This document shows positions 33,764 to 42,134 of a stretch of DNA of 64,000 bases, piece by piece. The notes under the pieces are model-generated. The model saw only the letters and a program-made list of their open reading frames with translations, did not search any database and had not been told where the DNA came from. Made by a program: the position numbers and the translations under genes. Position 1 is the first letter of the stretch, and every line of letters begins with the position of its first letter. This stretch comes from Amycolatopsis sp. QT-25 (lineage in GTDB: Bacteria > Actinomycetota > Actinomycetes > Mycobacteriales > Pseudonocardiaceae), in assembly GCF_029369745.1 (NCBI RefSeq), contig NZ_CP120210.1, forward strand, positions 7,130,001 through 7,194,000, written 5' to 3'.

Positions 33764-35271
33764 TGTCCGGCGGGGCGGACGTGGGTCGGGGGCGAGTCGA
33801 CCCCGCAGTGGAGACATTCGCCCGGATGCGGTGACTCGCCGGCTTCCGCGGCCGCTTCGGGGGAAGGCGTGTCGAGGACGCCGTTGTGGATGCCGAGCGC
33901 GATCAGGCCGCCGCCGATCGCCAGCGCCGCGCAGACGAGCAACGCCGTCCGCCAGCCCGCGGTCAGCGCCACCGGATCGGTGTAGGCGGCGCCGGACAGT
34001 CCGGCGACGGCGGGCAGCACGGCGATCGCGAGCAGGCCACCGGACCGGGCGATGGCGTTGTTGACCCCGGAGGCGACACCGGCGTACCGGTCCGGCGCGG
34101 CGGCCAGCACCGTCGCGGTCACCGGCGCGACGACCGTCGCCAGTCCGGCGCCGAACACCACGACGGCGGGCAGCACCGAACCGAGGTACGAAGACCCCGG
34201 CCCGACCCGCATCAGCAGCAGCATGCCGACGCCGACCAGGATCGGGCCGGCGACCAGTTGGGTACGCGGCCCGATCTTCTGCGCGAGCGCGCCGGACCGG
34301 CCGGAGAACAGCAGCATGATGACGGTGATCGGCAACCCGGCGAGTCCGGCCGCGGTCGGCGAATAGCCCAGCGACACCTGCAACTGCATGACCATCAGCA
34401 TCATCACCCCGCCGAGTGCCGCGTAGACGACGAAGGTCAGCGCGTTGGCGAGGCTGAACGTCCGGTCCCGGAACAGGTTCGGCGGCACCAGCGGATCGGC
34501 CGAGCGGTGCTGGATCACCAGGAACGCCCCCAGCCCCGCGACACCGAGCACGATGGCCACCAGGACGACGACGTCGCCGATTCCGCGTCCGGGCGCCTCG
34601 ACCAGCGCGCCGGTCAGCCCGGCCAGCCCGATCGCGCCGACGGCGGCGGCGAGGAAATCGGGATGCCCGGTCGCCTCCTCGTCGCGGGACTCGGGCACGT
34701 AGCGCCGGGCGAGCAGGACGCAGACGGCGGCCAGCGGCAGGTTGATCAGGAACGCCAGCCGCCACGACCACACCTGGACGAGCACGCCGCCGACCAGCGG
34801 GCCGATCGCGGCCGCGATGCCGCCGAGCCCGGACCAGGCGCCGATCGCACGGGCCCGGTCTTCGTGGGCGAAGGACGCTTGGAGGATCGCGAGCGAACCG
34901 GGCGTGAGCAAAGCTCCCCCGATGCCCTGGAGGATCCGGGTGGCGACGAGCATCTCGGTCGTCGTCGCGGCGGCGCACAGTCCGGAGGCGATGCCGAACC
35001 AGACGACGCCGACGAGGAACACGCGGCGGCGGCCGTAGCGGTCGCCGAGTGAACCGGCGACGAGGATCAGGGCCGCGAGGGCGAGCAGGTAGCCGTCGAG
35101 GATCCATTGAAGACCGGCGACGGACGCCTTGAGTTCTTCGCCGATCCTCGGCAGGGCGACGTTGATGATCGTCCCGTCGAGCATCGCCATGCCCGAGCCG
35201 ACGATGGTCGTGGCGAGTACGCCGCGCGCCACCGGCGTCCCCCACCGGATTCCCGCCACCGTGTCAGTCAT
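33757..35271 (-). CDS. DHA2-family (EmrB/QacA) MFS drug exporter
   Basis: 504 residues with 14 predicted helices. Family motifs: LDGTIINVALPRIGEEL (helix 1), GSLGDRYGRRRVFL (motif A) and GSLAILQASFAHEDRARAIGAW. A Cys/His-rich hydrophilic tail (HPGECLHCGVD) is unusual and might bind metal. ATG 35271 with a weak ribosome binding site. A 20-bp palindrome lies 50 nt upstream and is a good operator candidate. The substrate is unknown. Confidence 0.9.
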   Translation of the reverse strand: MTDTVAGIRWGTPVARGVLATTIVGSGMAMLDGTIINVALPRIGEELKASVAGLQWILDGYLLALAALILVAGSLGDRYGRRRVFLVGVVWFGIASGLCAAATTTEMLVATRILQGIGGALLTPGSLAILQASFAHEDRARAIGAWSGLGGIAAAIGPLVGGVLVQVWSWRLAFLINLPLAAVCVLLARRYVPESRDEEATGHPDFLAAAVGAIGLAGLTGALVEAPGRGIGDVVVLVAIVLGVAGLGAFLVIQHRSADPLVPPNLFRDRTFSLANALTFVVYAALGGVMMLMVMQLQVSLGYSPTAAGLAGLPITVIMLLFSGRSGALAQKIGPRTQLVAGPILVGVGMLLLMRVGPGSSYLGSVLPAVVVFGAGLATVVAPVTATVLAAAPDRYAGVASGVNNAIARSGGLLAIAVLPAVAGLSGAAYTDPVALTAGWRTALLVCAALAIGGGLIALGIHNGVLDTPSPEAAAEAGESPHPGECLHCGVDSPPTHVRPAGHA

Positions 35272-35320
35272 AGGACGACTGAAACACGCAACCACGCGCA
35301 TGGCCAACGAAACCCGTCAA

Positions 35321-35340
35321 TTCTCTGACGTGTCAGAGAA
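35321..35340. promoter_or_regulatory. Perfect operator-like palindrome upstream of the DHA2 exporter
   Basis: TTCTCTGAC and GTCAGAGAA flank GT, a 9-bp inverted repeat in an AT-richer stretch, 50 nt upstream of the exporter start. The layout suits a TetR- or MarR-type repressor. No such regulator gene is adjacent; the nearest is a GntR protein with a different expected site. Confidence 0.6.
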
Positions 35341-35391
35341 AAGGGAGCCGAAACCACGGGAACCGGCGGACCCGACTTCCGAACGTTCGCG

Positions 35392-36156
35392 TCAGCGCGC
35401 CTCGGGAAGGAGCGTGGTGACGAATTTGTAACGGTCACCCCGGTAGATCGCGCGCGCGAACTCGACCGGTTTTCCGTCGGTGGCGAAGGAATGCCTCGAA
35501 AGGAGCAACATCGGCATTCCGACGTCGGCGCCGAGCATCTCCGCCTCGTGCGGGCCGGCAAGGGCGGTCTCGATGGTTTCCTCCGCCCTTTCGAGCTCGA
35601 CGCCGTAATGCTCCCTCAGCACGGCATACAGCGAGCCACCTGCGGAAACGTGTTTGCGCAAACCGCGAAAGCGGCCGAGTGGGAGATGTGTGGTCTCGAG
35701 TGCCATGGGCTGCGAATCGGCCAGCCGGAGACGGCGAAGGCGAAGGATCTTCGCCCCGACCCGGATTCCGAGGAGTTTCGCGAGATCGGCTTCGACCGGC
35801 ACTTCGTCGATCTCCAGGAGCTTCGACGACGGCCTGAGGCCTTGCTTGTGCATGTCCTCGGTGTAGGACGACAACTGGAGACGCTGCGCGAGTTTCGGCT
35901 CGGCGGCGAAGGTGCCCTTGCCCTGTACGCGGTGGAGCCTGCCTTCGGCGGTCAGGTCGGCGAGGGCCTGCCGGACCGTGGTGCGCGAAACGGTGAATTC
36001 CCCCGCGAGCGCCCGTTCCGTCGGAATCGGCGAACCGGGGGGCAACGCGTCGAGCAGGTCGAGCAGATGCTGTTTCAACGCCCAGTACTTGGGTTCGCGT
36101 TGCCCGCGTATCCCTGCCGTAGCGCCCGCCTCACTCGCGGTGGTTGTCTCCAACAT
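35392..36156 (-). CDS. GntR/HutC-family regulator, DasR-like
   Basis: 254 residues. The N-terminal winged helix (IPTERALAGEFTVSRTTVRQALADL) is followed by GRLHRVQGKGTF and a C-terminal UTRA domain (KILRLRRLRLADSQPMALETTHL). DasR/NagR proteins sense glucosamine-6-phosphate or GlcNAc-6-phosphate. ATG 36156 follows GGGAA. A dre-like box sits in the shared region with the divergent amino-sugar genes, so it probably represses them and itself. Confidence 0.88.
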   Translation of the reverse strand: MLETTTASEAGATAGIRGQREPKYWALKQHLLDLLDALPPGSPIPTERALAGEFTVSRTTVRQALADLTAEGRLHRVQGKGTFAAEPKLAQRLQLSSYTEDMHKQGLRPSSKLLEIDEVPVEADLAKLLGIRVGAKILRLRRLRLADSQPMALETTHLPLGRFRGLRKHVSAGGSLYAVLREHYGVELERAEETIETALAGPHEAEMLGADVGMPMLLLSRHSFATDGKPVEFARAIYRGDRYKFVTTLLPEAR

Positions 36157-36243
36157 GACCGATTCCCTAAGCCTTCCCACTCGAACGCGCACCGTCCCCG
36201 CTAGGAAACGTACCCTTCACCACAAACGTCCATTCGGGCTAGC

Positions 36244-36259
36244 ATTGGTCTAGACCTAC
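36244..36259. promoter_or_regulatory. dre box (DasR-responsive element)
   Basis: ATTGGTCTAGACCTAC has the palindromic core GGTCTAGACC, matching the DasR consensus ACTGGTCTAGACCAGT in 13 of 16 positions. It lies 37 nt before the SIS-domain gene and 87 nt before the GntR gene, so one box can control both. Confidence 0.85.
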
Positions 36260-36296
36260 TCGGGGGACGAAGTACGTCCCGGTCGAAGGGAACGAG

Positions 36297-37340
36297 ATGA
36301 CCGAACAGCGCCCCGGCGAGCACATGGCCGCGGAGATCTCCCAGCAACCCGCCATTCTGGCAGGAATCGTGGAGCGGCAGGCCGAAATCGCCGAGGTGGC
36401 CGAAGCCATCTCAAAGCGCCCGCCCAGGTTCGCACTGCTCGCCGCCCGCGGCTCCAGCGACCACGCCGCCCTGTATGCGAAGTACCTGATCGAAGTACTC
36501 CTCGGTCTCCCCTGCGGTCTCGTCTCGCCCTCGACCGCGACTTTGTACGGCGCCCGTCCCGATCTGCGGGACGTTCTCTTCATCACAGTAAGCCAAAGCG
36601 GTGGTTCTCCGGATCTCATCGAGGTCACCGAAACGGCGCGTCGTCAGGGAGCGCTGACCGTCTCGGTCACCAACACCCCGTCCTCGCCGCTGCGCGCCGC
36701 CGCCGAACTCGGTGTCGACATCGGCGCTGGCCTCGAAAAGGCCGTCGCCGCCACGAAGACGTACTCGGCCACCTTGCTTTCGCTTTACCTTCTGATCGAC
36801 GCGGTCCGCGGCGGCAAGGGCGCCGACGCGGAGAAGCTCGGTGAGTTGGCACAGGCCACCCTCGACGCCTCCGAAGAAGGCGTGCAGCGCGCGGTGGACC
36901 GCTACCGCTTCGTCGACCGGGTGCTCACCACGGGCCGCGGTTACTCCTACGCCACGGCGTTGGAAGGTTCCTTGAAGCTGGCCGAAACCAGCTACCTCGC
37001 GGCGCGCGCGTACAGCGGCGCGGACCTGTTGCACGGTCCGGTCGCCGCGGTCGACGGCGAGACCGCCGTGCTGGCCGTGACGAGCCAGGGGCACGGGGTG
37101 GGCGCGATGCAGGAGGTCCTCGAAGCCGTCGGCAAACGCGGCGCGGACGTGCTCGCGGTCGGTTCCGCTTCGGCCGACGTCCCCGCGGCGCTGCGGATCG
37201 GTGTCGCGCCGTCCGCCGAAGAGGTCGCCCCGATCCTGGAGATCCTGCCCATCCAGCGGATCGCGCTCGGCCTCTCGCTGGCACGGGGCGGTGACCCGGA
37301 CAGCCCGCGCGGGCTGCTCAAGGTGACCAAGACCCGGTGA
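36297..37340 (+). CDS. SIS-domain amino-sugar isomerase/deaminase (NagB-II/AgaS-like)
   Basis: 347 residues with two SIS domains: FALLAARGSSDHAALYAKYL and ITVSQSGGSPDL in the first, TTGRGYSYATALEGSLKLAE and DLLHGPVA in the second. It lacks the glutaminase domain of GlmS. Such proteins deaminate or isomerise GlcN-6-phosphate. It is coupled by a GTGA overlap to a BadF-type kinase and sits under the dre box, which supports an amino-sugar catabolic role. Confidence 0.88.
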   Translation: MTEQRPGEHMAAEISQQPAILAGIVERQAEIAEVAEAISKRPPRFALLAARGSSDHAALYAKYLIEVLLGLPCGLVSPSTATLYGARPDLRDVLFITVSQSGGSPDLIEVTETARRQGALTVSVTNTPSSPLRAAAELGVDIGAGLEKAVAATKTYSATLLSLYLLIDAVRGGKGADAEKLGELAQATLDASEEGVQRAVDRYRFVDRVLTTGRGYSYATALEGSLKLAETSYLAARAYSGADLLHGPVAAVDGETAVLAVTSQGHGVGAMQEVLEAVGKRGADVLAVGSASADVPAALRIGVAPSAEEVAPILEILPIQRIALGLSLARGGDPDSPRGLLKVTKTR

Positions 37341-38326
37341 CACACCGCCGACGTACTTCCTCCCGCGGAGGCGGCGGGGGGCACTGTGTCGGTGTGGACG
37401 CCGGAGGCACGTCGACGCGAGCGATCGCGGTCGACGCCTCCGGCGCCGTCCTCGGGAGCGGGCGCGCGGCCGGGGCGAATCCCAACTCCCATTCGCCGTC
37501 GGAGGCCGCCGCGCGGATCGCGAGCGCGATCGGCGGCGCGCTGGACGGGCTGGATCCGGCCGCGACCGAGGCGTGCGTCGTCGGCATGGCGGGTGTCAGC
37601 AAGCTGAGCGATCCGGCGATCGCGACGATCTTCGAAGCCGCTTGGAGAGACCTCGGGCTCAGTTCGGTGCGGACGGTCCCCGACCCCGAAGTCGCCTACG
37701 CGTCGGCCACTTCCGCGCCGGACGGTTCGGTTCTCGTGGCGGGCACCGGGTCGATCGCCTGCCGGATCCGCGGCAGGCGGACGGTCTCGACCGTGGGCGG
37801 CTACGGCTGGCTGCTCGGCGACGAGGGCTCCGCGTACTGGCTCGGCCGGGAAGCAGTTCGCTCCACTTTGGATGTGCTGAGCCGCGGCGGCGAACTCGGC
37901 CCGCTCGCGCGCTCCGTGCTCACCGAAGCGCTCGGACCGTCCGCAGTGGACCCGGTGGGTGACCGGGCCCCGCTGTGGCGCGCGCTCGTCACGAGCGCCA
38001 ATTCCGAGGCGCCGGTCCGGCTCGCCAGGTTCGCCCCGTTCGTCAGCGAGGCCGACCGCGAAGGCGACCCCGCGGCGGACGGGATCACCAGCAGGGCGGC
38101 CGCCCTGCTGGTGACGAACGTCATGGCCGCACGCGATCCCGGGGAGACCACCCCGATCGTGCTGGTGGGCGGTGTGCTGTCGCCGTCTGGCCCGGTGGGG
38201 GCGAAAGTGCGCGCCCGACTGACCGGGATCGAGGTCTTGACCAGCACAGACGGGGTGCTCGGTGCCGCTTGGCTCGCCGCCGTCGATGCGTACGGGGAGG
38301 ACGCACCGCGACCGGTGTCCTCCTGA
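37337..38326 (+). CDS. BadF/BadG-family N-acetylglucosamine kinase-like protein
   Basis: 329 residues of the ASKHA fold: phosphate-1 GVDAGGTSTRAIAVD, phosphate-2 VLVAGTGSIACRI with WLLGDEGSAYWLG, and adenosine motif IVLVGGVLSPSG. GTG 37337 overlaps the upstream stop (GTGA). With the deaminase and a DasR-like regulator this suggests phosphorylation of GlcNAc or glucosamine. Confidence 0.88.
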   Translation: MTHRRRTSSRGGGGGHCVGVDAGGTSTRAIAVDASGAVLGSGRAAGANPNSHSPSEAAARIASAIGGALDGLDPAATEACVVGMAGVSKLSDPAIATIFEAAWRDLGLSSVRTVPDPEVAYASATSAPDGSVLVAGTGSIACRIRGRRTVSTVGGYGWLLGDEGSAYWLGREAVRSTLDVLSRGGELGPLARSVLTEALGPSAVDPVGDRAPLWRALVTSANSEAPVRLARFAPFVSEADREGDPAADGITSRAAALLVTNVMAARDPGETTPIVLVGGVLSPSGPVGAKVRARLTGIEVLTSTDGVLGAAWLAAVDAYGEDAPRPVSS

Positions 38327-38398
38327 AAAACACCCAAAACCAGCCCGAAAAGACCAAACCATCGACTCCGGGGCCGAACTCCGGGTACCGTAGGACCC

Positions 38399-38430
38399 GG
38401 CCCCCGGACCCTCCCCCCTCGCCGGGGGCC
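38399..38430. terminator. GC-rich hairpin between convergent genes
   Basis: GGCCCCCGG (38399-38407) pairs perfectly with CCGGGGGCC (38422-38430). It is 3 nt from the stop of the minus-strand DUF3159 gene and 72 nt after the kinase gene, so it may serve both. No T-run follows on either strand. It belongs to none of the repeated families. Confidence 0.6.
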
Positions 38431-38433
38431 GCC

Positions 38434-39117
38434 TTATGTCCTGGGCAGCCCGTCGGGCTCGGCATCCGAGGGATCCCCGTTCTCCTCCACCACTCGCAGA
38501 CCGGGATGTTCCGGCGGCAGCGTGCGGTACAGCACCCACCCGCTCACGGCGACCGTCACCGCGACCAGTGGCCAGGACAGCACCGTCCGCGCGATGCCGA
38601 GCGGGACCACCTGCCCGCTCCACCACAGCGAGCCGTACACCGCCACCCGCAGCGTGTACTGCAGGAACACCCACACCCAGCTCGCCCGCGAATACGCGCG
38701 CAGCAGCGCGGGATCCCGGCGCCAGCGGGTCTTCTGCCCGATGACGAGCCCGACCACGACGCCGAGCAACGGCCACCGCACCACGATGCTGGCCGCCCAC
38801 AGCAGCGCGCTGGCCACATTGGACAGCAGCTGGATGAGGAAGAAGTCTTCGGCGCGGCCGGTGTGCAGGGCGATGAGAGCGGCGGCGATCACCGCGGCGA
38901 GGCTCACCACGACCGCACGGGCCTTGTCGCCGCGCGCCACCCGGTACACCCCGAGCAGCACCGCCACCCCGATGGCCACCCCGGCACCCCAGGCGATCGA
39001 CTGATCCGCGATCAGCCAGCCCAGGACGAAGGCCGCGGGCGGGATGCTCGCGTCGATGGCGCCACGCCGCCCGCCGAGGATCTGGGCGAGCGACTCGCGC
39101 GGGGGTCGTGAGGTCAC
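38434..39117 (-). CDS. DUF3159 membrane protein
   Basis: 227 residues with about six hydrophobic helices (PAAFVLGWLIA; AVLLGVYRVARGDKARAVVV; PLLGVVVGLVIGQKTRW). The start SRPPRESLAQILGGRRGAIDASIPP is diagnostic for DUF3159, an actinobacterial family of unknown role. GTG 39117. In other actinobacteria it is often near trk or OB-fold genes; none is here. Confidence 0.86.
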   Translation of the reverse strand: MTSRPPRESLAQILGGRRGAIDASIPPAAFVLGWLIADQSIAWGAGVAIGVAVLLGVYRVARGDKARAVVVSLAAVIAAALIALHTGRAEDFFLIQLLSNVASALLWAASIVVRWPLLGVVVGLVIGQKTRWRRDPALLRAYSRASWVWVFLQYTLRVAVYGSLWWSGQVVPLGIARTVLSWPLVAVTVAVSGWVLYRTLPPEHPGLRVVEENGDPSDAEPDGLPRT

Positions 39118-39387
39118 CCTTACAGCCTGCCGGATCCGTCACCCCGAACACCCGCGCGGGGAGATGTTCGCCACACACCCTGTCCGGTTTACACCGACTT
39201 GAGGGGAATCTGCGTGGCGCAGGTGTACATCCCGGTAAAGGGGATGCAGGGAGCTCCGCCAAGATAAGAGACTGTGTCGACGGCCTGAACCACGGGTTTC
39301 GCGCGGCGGGGATTGCAGGGGCGCTCCCGGCTGTTAGTTGTGGTGTACAAGTACCACCGGGGGCACACGGACGGAAGGGGACCCAAC
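39118..39387 (+). other. 270-nt intergenic region with possible structured leader
   Basis: Region between the divergent DUF3159 and GDSL genes, without an ORF I can support. It holds several short complementary runs (CCCGGTAAAGGGG, GGAGCTCCGCC), AT-richer patches and GAAGGGG as ribosome binding site for the GDSL gene. It could be a long leader, but I cannot assign a riboswitch class. Confidence 0.4.
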
Positions 39388-40227
39388 GTGTACGGATTCG
39401 ACAGCTACGTGGCGATCGGTGACAGCTTCACCGAAGGACTCAACGACGATCTGCCCGACGGCACCTTCAGGGGCTGGGCGGACAGGCTGGCGGAGATCCT
39501 CGCCGAAGGCAGGTCCGATTTCCAGTACGCGAACCTCGCCCTCCGCGGCAAAATGCTCGACGAGATCCTGGAAGAGCAGTTGCCGATCGCGCTGGCGGTG
39601 AAGCCCGACCTGGTCACCCTGTGCGCGGGCGGCAACGACATCATCGTGCCCGGCGCGGACGTGGACGCCGTCGCCGCGCGGCTCGAGGCGGGGGTCGCCA
39701 AGCTGCGCCAGGCCGGGATCCCGGTGCTCATCTTCAACGGGCCGGACACCAAGTACCTGTCCGTGATGCACGTGCTGCGGGGGAAGGTCGGCATCTACAA
39801 CGCGCATCTGTGGGCGATCGCCGACCGGCACGGCGCCAAGATGGTCGACATGTGGGCGATGGCCCCCCTGCACGACCGCCGCGCCTGGAGCGACGACCGG
39901 CTGCACTTCACCCCCGAGGCCCACCGGCGGATCGCGCTGCGCGCGGCCGAGGTCCTCGGCGTCCCGGTCGCCGACGACTGGCGTGAGCCGTGGCCGGCGT
40001 CCGATCAGCCGAGTACCTGGATCACTTCGCGCCGCTCCGACCTCGAGTGGACGAAGGCGCACCTGCTGCCGTGGATCCGGCGTCAGCTCAAGGGCGAGTC
40101 CATGGGCGACGGCCTGTCCCCGAAGCGCCCCCAGCTCGCGCCGCTGCTCCCGTTGGAGCAGATCGACTCGACGGGCGTCTCGATCCCGGCCAACGACCTG
40201 CGGGAAATCCACCACCACGCGAGCTGA
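39388..40227 (+). CDS. SGNH/GDSL hydrolase
   Basis: 279 residues. Block I YVAIGDSFTEGLND supplies Ser, block III LCAGGNDI the Gly/Asn, and SDDRLHFTPEAHRRIA the Asp-x-x-His. No signal peptide, so a cytoplasmic esterase/lipase. GTG 39388 after GAAGGGG. The last 80 residues (after DDWREPWPA) form a basic extension common in actinobacterial members. Substrate unknown. Confidence 0.9.
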   Translation: MYGFDSYVAIGDSFTEGLNDDLPDGTFRGWADRLAEILAEGRSDFQYANLALRGKMLDEILEEQLPIALAVKPDLVTLCAGGNDIIVPGADVDAVAARLEAGVAKLRQAGIPVLIFNGPDTKYLSVMHVLRGKVGIYNAHLWAIADRHGAKMVDMWAMAPLHDRRAWSDDRLHFTPEAHRRIALRAAEVLGVPVADDWREPWPASDQPSTWITSRRSDLEWTKAHLLPWIRRQLKGESMGDGLSPKRPQLAPLLPLEQIDSTGVSIPANDLREIHHHAS

Positions 40228-40246
40228 AGCGCGCCGGTACAGATGA

Positions 40247-40292
40247 GTCGTGAGTGGCGATTCGGGTCGGAGCCCGAATCGCCACTCACGAC
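40247..40292. terminator. Perfect 20-bp hairpin (GTGAGTGGCGATTCG type)
   Basis: Arms 40247-40266 and 40273-40292 (GTCGTGAGTGGCGATTCGGG) pair without mismatch around a 6-nt loop, 20 nt after the GDSL gene and 106 nt before the next co-directional gene. Single copy in this window. Confidence 0.8.
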
Positions 40293-40397
40293 CCACCTGA
40301 CCCCCGCGGCACCGGCACCACTCCATCGGTGTCACCCGGAAGGGTCGGTGACGAAAGCCGGTTCGCCAACCGGTCGGAGGCGGCCTACAGTCCCTTC

Positions 40398-41123
40398 ATG
40401 CCCGGTACCCGCTGGAGCCGCTTGCCGCCTACAGCGCTGCTGGTCACGCTCGTCTTGACGGTGATCACCGTCTGGTCGACCTCGGCCGACGTCGAGGCCG
40501 AGCTGACGGCGCGCGCGAAGTACGCGCTCGCCGACGTCGGTGTCTCCGGCGGCCAGGTGAGCTTCTCCGGCCGCGACGCCGTCCTCGCCGGCTTCCCGCC
40601 GAACGAGGCCGCGCAGGCGATGGACGCCATCCAGCGGATCGACGGGGTCCGGACGGTCGAGATCTCCGGTGACACCGCCCCGCCCGCCGGTCCGGTGACG
40701 ACCAGCGGCGAACCGTCGAGCCCGCCGCCGACGCCGACGCCGAGCCCGTCACCCAGCCCGACGCCGACTTCGGCCAAGCCGACGGACAAGGCGGGGTTCC
40801 AGGCCGAGCTCGACCGGCTGCTGACGGCCACGCCGATCACGTTCGAACCGGACGGCACCGAACTCACCGCGGAAGGCGAACGCGGCGCGCTGGAGATCGC
40901 GAAGCTGCTCACGGACGCCCCCGCCGGGCTGCGGTTCCGGATCACCGGGCAGGTGGCGACCGGTTCGGACCGGCGGCTCGCGCTGAACCGGGCGCTGACG
41001 GTGGAGCGGTTGCTGGAGCGCAACGGGGTCGACCACGATCAGGCGTACTCCATCCAGCGCAGGAACCCCGACGGCGCGAGCGGCGAGGGCCGCCGCGTCG
41101 ACATCACGGCAGAACAGAGGTGA
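40398..41123 (+). CDS. ArfA-like envelope protein (BON plus OmpA-like domains)
   Basis: 241 residues: one N-terminal membrane helix (LPPTALLVTLVLTVITVW), a BON-type domain (ARAKYALADVGVSGGQVSF, continuing IQRIDGVRTVEISG), a TPSPSP linker and an OmpA-like domain (ITFEPDGTELTAEGERGAL; RRLALNRALTVERLLERNGV). The order matches M. tuberculosis ArfA/OmpATb. It is followed at 7 nt by a small membrane protein as in arf operons. A role at the cell surface is likely; pore or ammonia functions are not shown. Confidence 0.78.
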   Translation: MPGTRWSRLPPTALLVTLVLTVITVWSTSADVEAELTARAKYALADVGVSGGQVSFSGRDAVLAGFPPNEAAQAMDAIQRIDGVRTVEISGDTAPPAGPVTTSGEPSSPPPTPTPSPSPSPTPTSAKPTDKAGFQAELDRLLTATPITFEPDGTELTAEGERGALEIAKLLTDAPAGLRFRITGQVATGSDRRLALNRALTVERLLERNGVDHDQAYSIQRRNPDGASGEGRRVDITAEQR

Positions 41124-41130
41124 TGGCTGA

Positions 41131-41565
41131 ATGCTCTGGCTTTTCGGACAGATCTGGCTTTGGCTGCTCATCTCCTTCGCCCTCGGCTGCGGGGTCACCT
41201 GGCTGCTGATGCGCGGCGAACGACGTGAGCGTCCGGTCGTCGAACCGGTGGTCCACGAGCCGGTACCCGCCGTCGCGCCCGAACCGGAACCCGAGCCGGT
41301 ACCCGACCTGCTGTCCACCGAACGGACGCAGTTCATCCCGCCCGCGCGGATCCACGACGACGAGGAGCCGTTCGACCAGGAGGCGGAGGGCCACCGCGAG
41401 GGGCAGCTGTCCCCGGAACTGGTGCGGGCCCACCTGCCGGAGCAGCCGGAACCGGCCGCCAAGAACGGCGGGAGCGGGCGCGAACCCGAACCGGTCTGGC
41501 CGAGCGACGAGGACTGGCCGCCCGCCGGGCGCGTGCCCGAGCACCGGCCGGGGCAGGGCGGCTGA
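41131..41565 (+). CDS. Single-pass membrane protein (ArfC-like position)
   Basis: 144 residues: N-terminal helix LWLLISFALGCGVTWLLM followed by an acidic, Pro/Glu-rich tail with (PEPEP) runs and RTQFIPPARIHDDEEPF. It follows the ArfA-like gene by 7 nt. M. tuberculosis ArfC has the same layout, but the resemblance is in architecture, not clear sequence. ATG 41131. Confidence 0.7.
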   Translation: MLWLFGQIWLWLLISFALGCGVTWLLMRGERRERPVVEPVVHEPVPAVAPEPEPEPVPDLLSTERTQFIPPARIHDDEEPFDQEAEGHREGQLSPELVRAHLPEQPEPAAKNGGSGREPEPVWPSDEDWPPAGRVPEHRPGQGG

Positions 41566-41657
41566 CACCCGCCTGGTAAATTCGGCTACGCACTGTGAGC
41601 GTGACGCCGGGTACGTTTCTTCGATCGGGAGCTCCGGCACACGAAGGAGGCTCCGAT

Positions 41658-42134
41658 TTGGCGCTCCCCTATTGGACGCCGCACAACCTGCTGCCTCCGG
41701 GCCGCCATCCCGCCGATCTGGCCGACGTCTACGAGCGGCTGGTCTTCGACGCGCCGCATCAGAACGACCGCGAGATCCTGTTCAGCGCGCTGAACAGCTA
41801 CCTGGGGGTCGCCCGGCGGATCATGCCCACCGGCCGCGCGTGGATCGGCGGCGATCTGACCGCCAGGACCCCGCACGCCCCGGTCGGGCTCGACGTGGTG
41901 CTGATCCCGGACGAATGGGGCGCGCTGAAACGGCTCGACGACGCCGGCCGCTCGGCGCTGTACGGGCTGCTGACCTTGCGCGGGGTCATCGTCGGCCAGC
42001 CTGCCATGTATCTGGACCAGATCCAGCCCGTCGGCGGGATGCTCGACGGTTTCCTGTGCCGCCCCGGCGACGAGGAGATCTGGGAGGAAGTATGGGCATC
42101 GGGTGGCAGGGGTATTCCGGAAGTGATCTGGTGA
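41658..42134 (+). CDS. Uncharacterised protein, nucleotidyltransferase-like (DUF6932-like), first of a coupled pair
   Basis: 158 residues from TTG 41658, chosen because the strongest Shine-Dalgarno in the region (AAGGAGG, 41644-41650) lies 7 nt upstream; an upstream GTG 41595 has none. The segment GRAWIGGDLTARTPHAPVGLD, then VVLIPDEW, looks like the GGS...DhDhh region of polymerase-beta nucleotidyltransferases, but with GGD and a single Asp, so activity may be lost. No confident family. It overlaps the next gene. Confidence 0.6.
   Translation: MALPYWTPHNLLPPGRHPADLADVYERLVFDAPHQNDREILFSALNSYLGVARRIMPTGRAWIGGDLTARTPHAPVGLDVVLIPDEWGALKRLDDAGRSALYGLLTLRGVIVGQPAMYLDQIQPVGGMLDGFLCRPGDEEIWEEVWASGGRGIPEVIW

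Noticed and set aside
39118..39387. c-di-AMP (ydaO-type) riboswitch
   Set aside because: The long structured-looking leader suggested it, but I could not place the conserved core segments, and the downstream gene is not a cell-wall hydrolase.
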